64,000 nt of DNA from Filosporella fistucella (GCA_030077755.1 JAQJZZ010000008.1:3596001-3660000), one strand, 5' to 3'; numbered from the stretch's first letter, positions 1 to 11,837 are shown. The notes: generated from the letters alone by a model not told the origin. Translations and numbers: made by a program.

Positions 1-897
1 ACAAAGGCAGACTATCTCAAGTCCTTTATATCAAGAAACAAAAGATTCCCCTAAAGCTCTTTCACCCACTCTTCTACAGTCCGCAAGAGAAAGACATACA
101 AGCGAACGGACAAAGAACAATCGTTTCCTCGTGACCAGAGCCTGAGATGGCCTGGTCGAAGATGGGAGAATTGCCAGAGCGTTGAATTTCGAACATTCGT
201 AATAGTAACACTTGGTCTCGGCGTTGACATTGAGCAATGAGGGGGGAGTTGGGCTGGGACAGAAACAGTAGCTACTGTCGACATGAAACAATGATGAGTT
301 TAGAGCCTCAACAACCGTCTTTTCGCGAATATGCAGATTCAGGGATGCAAAATACAATACAGGAAATTGAGCCGCTTGAGAAGGATTATCAACATGGATT
401 AAACTGTTGAAGAAGCTTAGGGTGTTAAACTATCCACTGAAATAAAAAGCTATGCATCGGATTGGAGGGGAAATTGTACAAACAGACTCGAAAAATTTGC
501 TGATATCTGAACGTCTTGTAGAACAAGATATTTGCCTCGCTTAAGGTATAGGGTTCGATGGTACTTTAGCTCTGCCACCGGTATGAAGGTGCAAGTTGGG
601 AAGTCATAGTATTTTGTTCCCCTGAGAAGGAGATGTCTATGGCACAGCTCACTGAGCCACCATGTGGAAAGCACAACGAGAAACCGATTTCTCTGTATAG
701 TACATCATCCTGCCACTTTTCCACAGGACAGCCCTTCGCGTCCGTAACTGGGTCCACAACCTAACTCTCCACGCCTCACCACACTTCATAGCTCCATTCC
801 CAACTCACTCTGATTCCAATCTTACATTTCTAATCCCCTACGCCAGATCATGATATACACTCCCCACCTCACCACAATTTTATCATACACCCCTCCC
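1..897. other. Gene-free left edge
   Basis: No convincing gene is seen. Short open frames exist on both strands (for example 31-357 minus), but they have no recognisable motif and look like chance. The right part (about 760-897) is very CT/CA-rich on the plus strand and lies just downstream of the minus-strand uL13m gene, so it probably holds its 3' UTR and terminator. Confidence 0.5.
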
Positions 898-1527
898 CTA
901 TAACTTAACCCTCACACCCCCAGCTTCCTCTTCAACACCTACCACCCTCCCCCCAAACCTAACCACATTCTCCTTATACGGATGCGCCTCCCCCTCAAAC
1001 GCCTTCAATCTAGCTAACCTATCATCCCTCAACCTATTCTTCGGCAACATACCACTGACCGCCTTTCTCAACACCTCTGCTCCTCCCAATTTGCTCATAA
1101 GTTCATCCATGGTAACCTTCTTCAGAGAACCAGGTTTGGTATTATGTCTGTAATAAAGTTTCTGCCACCTTTTCTTGCCGGTTGTGTGCAGAGCATTGCA
1201 GTTTGTTACCACCACGTAGTCGCCGCAGTCGGTGGACGGGTCCCAGATTGGTTTGTGTTTCCCCATGAGCAGGGTCGCTATTCTGGAGGCTAGACGGCCT
1301 AGGGAGGGAGGTGTGACGAGGGGAGAGGAAGCAGCGGGAAGAGGACGGATGGTGGAGAGTGCGAGGTGCGGTGTTGATGCTGAGATGTGGTGCCAGGTGC
1401 GGGAGTAGGCCAGTTTGGTCTTCAATTGGGATGTGAAGTTAGCTTTCAGATCATTGATTTGCGTGTTTCTATCACTGCATATAAGTGAGCGATAAGGGTT
1501 ACATACCAATCCATTTGTTTGTGACAT
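898..1527 (-). CDS. MRPL23: Mitochondrial large-subunit ribosomal protein uL13m (L13 family)
   Basis: This is the fungal mitochondrial member of the L13 (uL13) ribosomal family, called MRPL23 in yeast, a component of the mitochondrial large subunit. Two exons are read: 1527-1507 (seven codons, MSQTNGL) and 1419-898, with an intron opening GTATGT at 1506; the spliced product is 180 residues. Family landmarks visible in order are LAYSRTWHHISA near the start, GRLASRIATLLMGKHKP, DCGDYVVVTNC, TGKKRWQKLYYRH, and the C-terminal SGMLPKNRLRDDRLARLKAF. The unspliced frame runs upstream to 1845, but the MSQT start and splice restore the usual L13 N-terminus, so the longer frame is rejected. It is transcribed divergently from CCS1 across about 307 bases, so the two probably share a promoter region. 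Confidence 0.93.
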   Translation of the reverse strand: MSQTNGLVCNPYRSLICSDRNTQINDLKANFTSQLKTKLAYSRTWHHISASTPHLALSTIRPLPAASSPLVTPPSLGRLASRIATLLMGKHKPIWDPSTDCGDYVVVTNCNALHTTGKKRWQKLYYRHNTKPGSLKKVTMDELMSKLGGAEVLRKAVSGMLPKNRLRDDRLARLKAFEGEAHPYKENVVRFGGRVVGVEEEAGGVRVKL

Positions 1528-1834
1528 ATTTGCGCGAGGCCGAACGGCCAATTGAGATGCGTGGTGAGCAGATGGCGTGGAGAGTGTTCGCAGCTCACAC
1601 AGGATGTGTATGGTGTTGCGGCTCTGTGGTCGTTGACTTTTTGATGCCAAGACTTTGCGCTTTCGGGAATCGGGAGTCGGAGAGAAGAGCCGATGGGGAG
1701 ACGATTTCAAAGCACCACCACCTTCAATTTGGTTTTCGATATTCAACTTCTTGTTTTCCTGCAATTTGGAAGCAACTTGGATATCGGAATCGCTACTCTC
1801 TATTCTAATATCAAATATCTTATTAACTTCCAAA
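1528..1834. promoter_or_regulatory. Shared divergent promoter region, uL13m / CCS1
   Basis: These 307 bases separate the start codons of two divergently transcribed genes. No clear TATA box or named operator was recognised. The role as a bidirectional promoter is inferred from gene arrangement only. Confidence 0.45.
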
Positions 1835-2802
1835 ATGGCGATCACAACCCCCTTTCAAGTAAGTTCCCCCTCATGCCGCCATCGGCGTCACGTGCATAGA
1901 CTGATCATGAAACCTAGACACTGTTCGCAGTTCCCATGACGTGTGAGAGCTGCGTGAATGATATATCTGGCTCACTACACAAGCTTTCTGGCATCCAGAA
2001 AGTAGAAGCAAATCTCAAAGATCAATTAGTCACTATTGAAGGCACAGGTGTGTTTGAAACGGCTTGCTTGGAGATGAGGAAATGAAGGAATTGGAGGATT
2101 GTACTAATTGAACTCTGTTCTTAGCGGCTCCTTCTGCTATTGTGGCTGCTATCCAAACTACCGGACGGGATGCAATTTTAAGAGGATCCGGGACTTCCAA
2201 TAGTAAGTGGTTAAAATGTCATTTCTCATCTCATAGCTACTGGACGATGAACGTGATTATGTGTTTTTGCAATTTGGTTAATTTGAAAAATTATAGGTGC
2301 AGCAGTATGTATCCTCGAGACACATTCGACAGCCGTATCAGATAAAGTGAGAGGCCTCGCACGAATGGTTCAAGTGTCTCCAAACCTGACTCTCATCGAT
2401 CTTACTATCCGTGGCCTCTCACCCGGTACCTATTGGGCGACGGTCCGGGAGACGGGAGATATCTCCAATGGAGCTATTTCCACTCGAGGAATCTGGGCAG
2501 ATGCAAAAGAGAGCACGGAGAAAAGGAGAGGAGTACTGGGAACGGTTCAAGTAGGCAAAGATGGAACCGGGGGTGTGTTCCTCGACAAACCTATTCAGAT
2601 ATGGGAAATGATTGGACGTGGACTTGTCGTATCGAAACAGCACGATGGAGCAAAAGGGTTTGAGGAGAACGACGACGATACGCTCGTAGGCGTGATTGCG
2701 AGGAGCGCAGGTGTATGGGATAATGACAAAACGGTATGTTCGTGCTCAGGCAAGACGCTGTGGGAAGAGAGGAAGGATGAAGTGAAGAAGGGAATGTTGT
2801 GA
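1835..2802 (+). CDS. CCS1: Copper chaperone for superoxide dismutase
   Basis: CCS1 loads copper into Cu,Zn-superoxide dismutase (Sod1) and helps form its disulfide, in cytosol and mitochondrial intermembrane space. Four exons are read: 1835-1858, 1918-2047, 2125-2202 and 2297-2802, giving 245 residues. The second acceptor at 1917 is chosen because it keeps the frame through FAVPMTCESC; the AG at 1930 would hit a stop. Domain 1 (residues ~10-80) is HMA-like with the copper-binding CxxC in MTCESC. Domain 2 (~85-215) is SOD-like (TLIDLTIRGLSPGTYWATV, and GVLGTVQVGKDGTG). Domain 3 at the C-terminus carries the CxC copper site in CSCSGKTLWEER. All three hallmark domains are present, so it looks functional. 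Confidence 0.93.
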
Positions 2803-5800
2803 TATATCAGGCTACATCAGACGATTTATGAGCTGCTCGGCTCTCTGAATGACCTGATGACATGTGCATTTTGACCGAAAAGGGAAATGTGAAAGAAGCC
2901 CTCAGATGATATCGATATGGATATGCTGGCCCCATTGGAAGAGGGAGCGCTTTGAGGTATGCATCTCGCTTCATGATTTTTTCTTCATAATCTTATCTCG
3001 GGGAACTGTCAAACGTCAAGCTTTCATGCGTTTCCACTACGCGTCTCGAGTGCCGGCCAGAGACCGTGCTGGGAATTGCTTGTTTAAGTCCCACCGCCAA
3101 CGTAACGTCAGTATCCATTCTAATGACGATGCCAGCTCAGCGTGCCAAACATCCACATCCCCCCAAGAAGCCCAAGCATGTGCGCAGCCTCTTTGCTAAG
3201 CCAGTGGGGCCAGCCACGCGGGTTTCCTCTCGATCCCTCAATTATGAGTTCAGATCCAGGCTATTGGAACGGACAATTAAAGTTGAGACGAAGACGGGAG
3301 GCTCCTGTTTTGATGATCTCCATAGCATCATGCGTGCGTTGAGTGCCGGCCGACCTTTTCTTCATACTATCGTAGGCTGGTGTGCTGCGGAGTACCATTA
3401 AGGGAGTATCAGGGGAATCCTAAACGAGAGTGCGGCGGAAGCGAGTTTCGACTGCTGGGTGATACTGCCAAGCTTCCTGCGCACAGGGTCGCCTTACCGG
3501 ATATAGATGGAAGTGAGCTTATTTGGTGGGGAGAGTTTGAAAGGATTTAATTTTGGAGGGAGGATTTAGGTATATTTTTGATGTGGTTGTGTGCTGGGTT
3601 GAAGGATGGGTTGAGGCGGCGGGAGGGAATTGGTTGGTATTTTTTGACGGTATTTTGAGAGGGAGGTTTGCTATATTAGGAGTGGGCTTTTTCTAAAGAA
3701 AGGATAATTGAGTTTTTGGATCATAATAGGCAAACTCTGCAAAGCACAGGACAGAAATTGATCGAGATTCCCTACTAACAATTGATGTCTTGCAGGACCA
3801 GACTGTTGGCGGCTATGTTAGATGGAGCGACCTTGCACTGTTCCCCATACCTCCTTCTGTGACTCGCAAACCAAGGTGCAGATGAAAAGTAATGTACCTG
3901 TTCGGAGTACAGTATTGGCAGCAAAGAGACGGATTGGCAACGGCTGACAAGTATTGGCAAAAAAGGAGCAAGTCACCAGAATGATCAGGTGCCATCTATG
4001 CCCAAGTCTTGGAAACCAAAGCGGTCATGCAACATAGGCTATTGACTGGATGCCAATTTCCCATAGCTCAGCAAACCCGAAGATTGGCCATACAGTGTCA
4101 ATATCACAATCGTTAGTTTTTTACGTACAATTGCTTTATGGTGCATGTGTGATTTCTGCTTGACGCGCCGAGTAGCTAGTGGTATTCCTCCAATGCTCAG
4201 AATTGTGCACGAGTTGTGCGAGTGTCGTTGCGATTTCTGTGCATATGATATGAAATGGGCCTACGTATGGGGGAAATGGCAAGTTGGATGGATCTCAATC
4301 AGCACTTTACGCGCCCTGTAACGCCTCTCGTGGCAGAAGCGCATCTGGTGTCGAACGAATGGCTGCGTGTAGCCGCTGATGGAACACTTGCTGCTTTAAG
4401 CTGGCCTTTCTACGATCAAGGTCTGCAAGCCGAGCCGGGATAGCACATGTGGTCGGCTGGGATTACAGATGTCAGATGAGAATGCAGATGTTGATGCTGC
4501 TAGATGATGATGACGGGAGGTGATGTAACCCAAATAGTAGGAACTAGCCAGTCTGACCTCGATGGAGCTATTGCAGCTAATTGTTGGTGGCGTATACAGC
4601 TTCTATATGCGGACTAACAGAATCTCGAGATATGCAGTGTATTGGACCCTCAGCCGGCGTGTCGATGTCGACCTCGTTCTCGGGACTGTTCACCAACTAC
4701 CTATGCGAGGGGATGAACTTGCTTCTATCGGAGCCAGCCGTCGAGGTGTGGAAGGTCTTGAAGCAGCGAGGATATGCCGCCTCATTCGTAGGTGGAGAAT
4801 AGCCAGTTTACGGAACTATTCACGATGTCTTTTGTAACATGAATATGGAGGTTGAATATCTTGGCTTTGACTTCTTGTTGCCCGCACTTACCTATGAAGC
4901 TCTCTCCATCAGATTCACTCCAGACTGTGCGATATACTTTCCTGCTTCACAGCTTCCCGATATACTTTTCCATTCCCCAATTGTCTGGTATACTCTCCTC
5001 TTCATAAAATGTCTGATATACTTTTCAACCCCCCCCAGACTGTCTGATCAACTTTCCCGGAACCGTTTCTTATCCTTTCCGCCATACGATCTCCCGCAAA
5101 CAAAGCAGGCACTTAGCCAGTTTCATTGCCAAGTTGCCAACCAAGTATCGCCTAATAGTCGAGTAACATACTGACAAGTCCAAGACAATTTGACAAGCAG
5201 AAGCAATCCGATCGACCTCGTCCGTTTACAAGTGCTCCGTAATAACTTTATTTCCCCCTACCTCCGTATTTTAGATAGGTGTCTCTTTAGGTAGATTATC
5301 GATATTATCGCTGTGCCTTATCTACCCTCAGACTTTGTTCTTGTTCCTGCATTATCGAATTCCTTGAACGCAAGTGCATCCTATCTAATCTTTTCCCTAT
5401 TACTGTGCCTCTTCCAGCTCTTATCCAGCCTCTGCGGTCTCTCTAGCTGGCTCGACACAAAATAGAAACTTCCAATCGACGTGCGCTTCACATTTTGTGA
5501 GTTATGCATGAAGAGGATCCACCGCACAGCAACATCGTATCGTAGCCGTACCCGTCCTTCGTAGCTTGGACCAGCACCCAAGCACCAAGCACCAAGCAGC
5601 ACCACTGCAGCAAGCAGAAGCAGCCTTCACCACCACCAAAACCCAAACCCAGTCCCAGTCCCCGTCCCAGCCCGGCCCCTCTGGCTCACTCCCCTGTAAG
5701 CATTCAACACAACCCCCGCCCCAATTCGAACATCGTGTTACGCGCTGAACTCGTCGGCCATCCACTCATCTCTTTCCACACTTCCAACCATTTCACCTGC

Positions 5801-6376
5801 TTCACATCACCATCACCGCCTCCTCCTCCGCCCAGCCAGCTGCTAGCCAGCTTTGTCCCGTTCTTGTCTTCCCGCCCAGAACGTTTACTTCTTCTTCCTC
5901 TCTTTCATACACATACTTTTGCAACCCTCCAATATTACTCTGGAAACCCACAACTCTTCGTGATCTTGCTACGATCACCGACACTCCTTCCACCCATAAA
6001 ATCAATACTCGATCGACTCGACTCGACTCACCTCTTCAACAGGCACGTCCCGCCGACTATCTTATTAGCAACTCCACCACCAACACTAAAGTAATAGCCA
6101 CAACAACCCCGCGACGCCTATCGAACGCCCAATACAAGCACCGTCAACAAGAGTAAAGGATATACTCGGCGAAGGATAATTGAAGAACAACAGAGCATCG
6201 GATACTGGGTTGGAGTGACGGAATTCGGAAAGAAAGACTCGGCGTCTGAAGAGAAATACAGCATCTGACTCGCAACCAATTTCGAGTCCCACCCCGTCTG
6301 CTTGTTGGTCGCTCACGAAGCGACCAGCGATTTGAAATACAAAGGATTGATTTGAAATTTTCACAATTCTCTAATA
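2803..6376. other. Long gene-free stretch upstream of noxR
   Basis: About 3.5 kb with no supportable gene. Open frames here (for example 3066-3401, 4562-4837 and 4839-5174 plus) are short and lack recognisable motifs. The stretch contains the 28-base degenerate tandem repeat at about 4928-5060. Near noxR, from about 5550 to 5900, it becomes strongly CT/CA-rich on the plus strand with an AAGCACC-type short repeat around 5570-5600. That is typical of fungal promoters and long 5' leaders. A non-coding RNA or a multi-exon lineage-specific gene cannot be excluded. Confidence 0.5.
4928..5060 (+). repeat. Degenerate 28-base tandem repeat, five copies
   Basis: A GATATACTTT-like core recurs at 4931, 4959, 4987 (as GGTATACTCT), 5015 and, weaker, 5046 (GATCAACTTT). 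The first four are spaced exactly 28 bases apart; the last is shifted to 31 bases next to a run of eight Cs. Units are usually preceded by CTGTCT or CTTCCC and followed by TCC. The copies also leave one frame open on the plus strand, but no protein family is recognised. Confidence 0.7.
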
Positions 6377-8215
6377 ATGTCTTTGAAACAGGTCAGTTTG
6401 ACACTTCCGAACTCCGGCCACAAAGCTCATAGGAATAGGAAATTGAAACCTGGGTGGCAGCTCTTGCCCACTACGATAATAATGAGTTTGATGAGGCGTT
6501 GAAAGAATTTGATGGTATTTCGGATACTTCCAAAATTCTGTTCAATTGTGGTGTCATTCATGCGACACTTGGAGAGCATGAAAAGGCGGTTTGTATTCCT
6601 CCTCTCGACGAGAAATGCGGTGCTAAATAAATCTAGGTCGAGTGCTATCAAAGGGCTGTTCGTCTGGATCAATACCTCGCAGTCGCATATTTCCAACAAG
6701 GTGTATCGAATTTCTTGGTGGGCGATTTTGAAGAGGCACTTGCCAACTTCAACGACACATTACTGTATCTGAGAGGGAACAACATGATCGATTATGCGCA
6801 GCTTGGTTTGATGTTTAAGTTGTATTCCTGCGAGGTCCTGTTCAACCGTGGATTATGTTATATATATCTGCAACAAAAAGAGGCTGGAATGCAAGATTTC
6901 TCATTCGCCGTCAAGGAGAAGGTTGTCGAGGATCACAATGTGATTGATGAGGCTATAAGAGAGGAGGCAGAGGTATGACTATATTCTTCGGAATTATTCC
7001 AGTGCTAACAATACTAGGGCTACACCGTCTTCTCGATACCTGTTGGAGTTGTATATAGACCAAATCAGGCCAAGGTCAAGAATTTGAAGACAAAGGACTA
7101 TCTGGGAAAAGCACGTTTAGTCGCTGCATCCGATCGAGCAAATGCATTCACTGGATTTGCTGGATCTGAGATCAAGAATGTGGGTTTTATAATAATTTAT
7201 AGAGACTATGCTGATATTATTAGGCTGGAAAACTCGATGTCAAAGATGACAGACCACCTGAGAATCTTTCCTTTGCCGCTACAAATCTTGTCAAGCCTGG
7301 TCTTTCAAGTAAACGTCAACAATCAGAACCACCTCTTAATCGCAATGTCTTCCCACCGACCCCACCTCCCGAGTCAGAGAAGAGTGGCTCAAGTCAGATG
7401 AGTAGAGGAGCTTCCGTCAGAAATGGACCGAAACCAATGCCAGCCAAACTCAACATTGATAAAGCTCGTCCAAATGAACGGTATGAGGTTCGCGGCGACG
7501 AAACGAGAAGTCCACCACAACGGATGGGAACTCAACGCACAGCATCAGAACCAAGAGGACCACCCGGTAGACAATATTCAACAAGAGACTCTGGCCGACG
7601 CCCACAAATGCAACGTAAACGATCAGAAGAGGATGAGGAGGATGATTATCCAGGAGAGTTATATGACATGTATTCCGGCTCGCGAAATTCCCGAGGAAGC
7701 CGCAACAACGGCCGCCGAGGAGCACCAAAATACATTGAAGAAGAGGAAGAGTACGCTAGCGATTATGATGATGGCTCTTTCGACGAGAACGATTTCGAGA
7801 TGGTATCCCGCAATCCACCCAATTCTCAGCGAGCACGTGCACCTTCTTCTTCTGGCCGTGGTCAATCACGCAGACCCGATGTGCGCAAGATCAGAGTCAA
7901 AGTGCATGCTGAAGATGTGCGCTACATCATGATCGGAGCGGCAGTCGAGTTTCCCGATCTGGTGGATAAGATCAGAGAAAAATTCGGGTTACGGAAACGT
8001 TTCAAGATTAAGGTCCGTGATGAAGATATGCCAAATGGAGATATGATCACCATGGGTGATCAAGATGATTTGGATATGGTTCTTATGGGTGTGAAATCTA
8101 TGGCGAAGAGGGAACGATTGGATATGGGGAAGATGGAAGTGAGTTTTACCCCTGAAGCCTCCTTACATTTGTCAATTTGCTAACCACTCAATAGGTATGG
8201 GTACAAGAAATTTAA
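6377..8215 (+). CDS. noxR: NADPH oxidase regulator NoxR (p67phox-like)
   Basis: NoxR activates the fungal NADPH oxidases NoxA/NoxB together with Rac GTPase and Cdc24/Bem1 scaffolds. It directs superoxide production in hyphal tips, sexual development and infection structures. Six exons are read: 6377-6391, 6439-6588, 6637-6972, 7018-7179, 7224-8138 and 8195-8215, giving 532 residues. Residues 1-~165 form four TPR-type helical repeats (EIETWVAALAHYDNNEFDEA, FNCGVIHATLGEHEKAVECY, FLVGDFEEALANF). An activation-domain-like segment follows (GYTVFSIPVGVVYRPN). The middle is proline-rich and low-complexity (FPPTPPPESEK), and a PB1 domain ends the protein (VRKIRVKVHAEDVRYIMIG, DEDMPNGDMITMGDQDDLDM). 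The tiny first and last exons (five and seven codons) are easy to miss in automated calls. Confidence 0.93.
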
Positions 8216-9004
8216 CTCCACTACATGATGACCTAACGAACATCTGCTTTTTTTTTGTGTTGATCCAAATTTTGTTGAACAGATTGAGGGAGAAAATCTG
8301 ATACCTGCATCAATATATACCAGCGAGCGATCTATGCATATATATCTAGAAAGGGGATGGAGTATGTGGAGATGATTTTTGTTTTTATCTGGTTTGGGGA
8401 AGTAGTATATATAATGTGGTGCACTCACTTACCTACTGTCTGCGACGGCTGTGGTATGTGTCTGAGGATGAGCTGGTTGAGGCTAGCTGGTAGAATGAAC
8501 GAATTGATGGATGGTTCTGATCATGCTAGTTCTTTTAACCTGAAGACGTGACGGAATCTCTTGGTTTATTGAAAGTCTGAATCTTTTCTGTCACCTATAT
8601 TGCTTACCTACTTGTAATATTATGGGATTGTAGGCCCAAGCCTTCTCCCAAATTCTTCCCAATCTTTCCCCTCTTGGTACCCTCTCCCTCTCACCATCGC
8701 CCCCTTCTCGCACCTCGCCTCGGCACCGTACTCGGCTTTCCCTTCCCACAAAAGCCGACAACCGTCACTTCTGAGCTGAGCTGCCCCATAAAAACTTGCT
8801 TATCGATAACCCTCCGTCTTTCAGTCAGCAAGAGAAAAGTCTCCGCCCCGCCAACACCTGACCAAGCCACCAATAAGAGGAAGTGTATTGAAGCTAAGTA
8901 TTGTAGCTAGCCTTGCCTCTTGGGCTCTTATTTAAATTTTGTTCTGAGAGTTCTATACATCTTTGAATTGGGATTTCTGATCGTTTTAGTGGGGTTTGTG
9001 TGAG
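8216..9004. other. Intergenic, noxR 3' side and hemerythrin gene promoter
   Basis: No gene is seen. The first half is AT-rich and probably holds the noxR 3' UTR. From about 8640 to 8720 the plus strand is strongly pyrimidine-rich, a usual fungal promoter feature, upstream of the gene at 9005. Confidence 0.5.
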
Positions 9005-9988
9005 ATGCGATTACTGTCCAGCTCGATCATCTCATACTTGGTACCGTTTACTAGGATTTTTCTCGTTAGACAAGGTGTTGCAAGAGTCGCAGTTGAAAGA
9101 AGGGCTGGTTTTCATACTAAGTATTTGAGAGGACAGAGATTGAGAGAAAGAGTCGGGCTTGAAAATCTTAGGCGGACGGCTCATAAGGAATTCAGTACTT
9201 CTCCTCTGTTTTTGAGTAAAGAGGGATTTGCAAAGCGTTCAGTACAGGCGGAAAACACTAAGATGGCTGATATCAAGGATGTGGGAGGGATAGAGAGCGT
9301 AAGAGAGGAAGATATTCTGAAAAATGAGGCTATCGAAGGGAAAACATTAGATGGGCAAGCCGAAGGAAAAGACACAGAAGTATCCAAAGCTCAAGCAGAG
9401 GAGGATACCAAACTCCCAAAATTAAGCGCAGCAGAATTCAGAGCATACAACTCCATGGCGGAACATATGGAATATTTCGTACGTCTCCCTCTTTAAAAGA
9501 AGACTCCTACTCAGAGAGATGCTAACCATACCCAGCATACCCATTTCAGAAATACATGGACAACTCTCTACACAGCCTGCGAAACAAACTCCCGGCCCAA
9601 GAACCTCTCTCTAAAGGCCTTTCTCCAACTAGGACTGCAATTCATCTCTCATCTCACAGCGCATCACAGCATAGAAGAACAACATATCTTCCCTGTCCTC
9701 GCCAGAAAAATGCCGGAATTCCAATCTTCGTCGAAGGGTAAAGGAGGAGGGAAAGCAGAGCTATTGAGACAGCATCAGGAGATTCATAAGGGAATGGATG
9801 GTATGGAGAAGTATTTGAACGAAGTTAGGACTGGAGAGAGGGAGTTGGAGTTAGGTGCTTTGAAGGAGAGGATGGATTGTTGGGGAGAGGTGCTGTGGAA
9901 GCATTTGGATCAGGAGGTTAAGACGCTTGGAGCGGAGAATATGAGGAGGTATTGGACGGTGGAGGAGATGAGGAGGATGCCTATGTGA
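9005..9988 (+). CDS. Hemerythrin-domain (HHE) protein, likely mitochondrial
   Basis: A hemerythrin-type four-helix bundle that would bind a di-iron centre for oxygen or redox sensing; the exact role in fungi is unknown. Two exons, 9005-9478 and 9536-9988, give 308 residues. Iron-ligand candidates sit in the expected order: MAEHMEYFHTHFRNTW, then HHSIEEQHIFP, then LRQHQEIHKGM, then WKHLDQEVKTLG. The first ~85 residues are rich in Arg and hydroxylated residues without Asp/Glu clusters, with HKEFSTSP near the end, which resembles a mitochondrial targeting sequence. A second possible start (MADIKDVGG) at 9263 would give a cytosolic form. The segment between is charged and low in complexity. The family call is strong; location is inferred. 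Confidence 0.85.
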
Positions 9989-10301
9989 GGGGGTGATTGG
10001 GTTTCGGGTTTGGGGTTTGGGCGTTGGAGGGGGAGTGAGGAGGGTAGGATTGAGTTGTGAATTTCTGAGTCGAGTTTGGACTGGGATGAGAAATAGTTTT
10101 TACTGTTTCGCTGACATAGAGACGGCAGTCTGGGTACTATGTTGAAAAGATTAGAGGAATAGTGTATTGTTCTTTCACGTTTATGAGGGATGGTGTGGCC
10201 ATCGTCGAACATCGTAGTATGTACCCATTTCACGGGATACAAAAGAGGATAGATCCTAGTATCGTATTTTCAATTTTTTGTTCAATTTCCAACTCCTTCT
10301 T
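9989..10301. other. Convergent 3' intergenic region
   Basis: 313 bases between the stop codons of the hemerythrin gene (plus) and CDC123 (minus). It should hold both 3' UTRs. No separate gene or strong hairpin was recognised. Confidence 0.5.
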
Positions 10302-11564
10302 CTATGTGACTAAAGCTTGTCCCTTTTCCTCCTCGTCCTCACTCTCCTCTCCTCCCTGCATTTCCATCTTCCCATCCATCATTAACTTCCAATTCTCCGC
10401 AAACTCGCGCATCGAACTCTCACCTCCCAGACTCGCATCCACCACATCTTTAGGCAGTTTATGCGCACTATATTGCGGACTAGCAAAACTGTATGCTTCT
10501 GGGTCGTCCTTTCTAACTAATCTCAATTCGGGCTTCCACTCTACCTCTTCTATATCTTCATCTTGGGTATCTTCGTCACTGCTTGTTTGAGGTAATGGTG
10601 GATTTTCTTTCGAGTCGGGGATACCGAGTAATGGTTTCGGTAGGGGCATGGTAAGTAACTCCAGCCAGGAGAATAGTAGTGGATCTGTTCTTGGTGCCCA
10701 AGGATTAATATCCATTAACCTGACCTTGTCATATGGTTCTGGCAAATAAACATCGAAAACAAAATCCTCATCTGGGAAGCTGTCTCTCAGGTTCTTATTG
10801 AAGTATTCTTGAATCGTATCTCGTAATTGATCTTGCATAGGAAATAGAAAGTCGAAATGATTGAGATCTCGCTGGCACATCCCAATTATCCTCCTTTCTC
10901 GAACGAAACATCGAAATTCGCAGGAAGGGTTGGCTTTAAACCATTTTCGTAATACTAGGACATATTGGATGTCCTCTTTTGTAAGCTTTTCGTCCTCGGC
11001 ACAATCATCGAACGCATGTTCCAAATCGTGTGTTACAAAATCTGAGGACTTGAGGAGCAAATAAATATCGTTTGGCGTCGCACATTCCATACTATTCTTC
11101 TTCATACTGATCCATGTTGCATCTTTCGGCGCAGACCAGTTTAATTTTGGTGCTACCAGACCTCCAAGTTCTGCGATGGTATCTTTAATATTTTGATGGA
11201 TTTCGAGAAATTGAAGAGACGGGTCTGGATCAGGATCTTCATCCCAGCCATCGCTTGTTGAGTTATTGTTGTATGTAGAGGGTGGCGGGAAGGTGGGTGT
11301 TTCTGAGGGGAGGACGATACCGTCTTCGCGAAGGTAAGACAGGAAAGCAGAGGAGAGGGGTATTATTCTTGATTTAAGAGTTGAAGAGCGGTATCTGAAG
11401 CTAGTCAGCGTTTCAGCTTTCACGTAATTTTTTTTGACCTACTTTGGGTGCCAGAAATCGTAAGAACAATGCAGTATATGTGATTTTTGGATGGGCTTGA
11501 AGGGAAGCCTTGTGAGGGGTTCTGGATCTGACTGGGGAGCATTATTTGAGTCAATTGCGGGCAT
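10302..11564 (-). CDS. CDC123: Cdc123/D123, translation initiation factor eIF2 assembly chaperone
   Basis: Cdc123 is an ATP-grasp-fold cytosolic protein that promotes joining of the eIF2 subunits, so it is needed for translation initiation and cell-cycle entry. Two exons, 11564-11443 and 11394-10302, give 404 residues. The 5' exon ([10 protein letters not shown]... [10 protein letters not shown]) joins in frame to [14 protein letters not shown], which restores the family's FxxW(Y/H)P-KxRxxxxKSRII motif; the unspliced Met at 11423 is not the real start. Further hallmarks are [31 protein letters not shown], and the metal/ATP-site segment [18 protein letters not shown]. The C-terminal tail is acidic. 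It is divergent from CWC21 with 273 bases between starts. Confidence 0.94.
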
Positions 11565-11837
11565 TCTGAGAAATTTTCTAAATCAAATGTGTTTTCGCGA
11601 GTCCTGAGCTGTGGAAAAACTGTAAACTTGGAGTTTTATGTACACATTCAAAATGTTCAATGTTGAGTCACAAAAGTCTGGAGGGAAGAGGGGCAAGAAA
11701 TTGAGGCTCGGCAGAAACTTTCACCGCCCAACGAGGCTAGCCCGAAGTACAGCCGGCATTCTTTTGAATACAATTATATGACCTAACATCTCGAAGCTTT
11801 AAAACCGTTCATAATCCAAATTATCTACAACAAAGTC
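11565..11837. promoter_or_regulatory. Shared divergent promoter region, CDC123 / CWC21
   Basis: These 273 bases lie between two divergent start codons. No named regulatory motif was recognised; the role is inferred from arrangement. Confidence 0.45.

Noticed and set aside
31..357. 108-codon minus-strand frame at the window edge
   Set aside because: No motif or splice partner; overlapping frame of similar length on the same strand; treated as chance.
1528..1845. N-terminal extension of the uL13m reading frame
   Set aside because: The upstream part does not resemble any L13 protein, whereas the ATG at 1527 with an intron restores the family N-terminus exactly.
4839..5174. 111-codon plus-strand frame over the 28-base repeat
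   Set aside because: Open only because the repeat unit lacks stops in that frame; no start context, family or conserved composition supports it.
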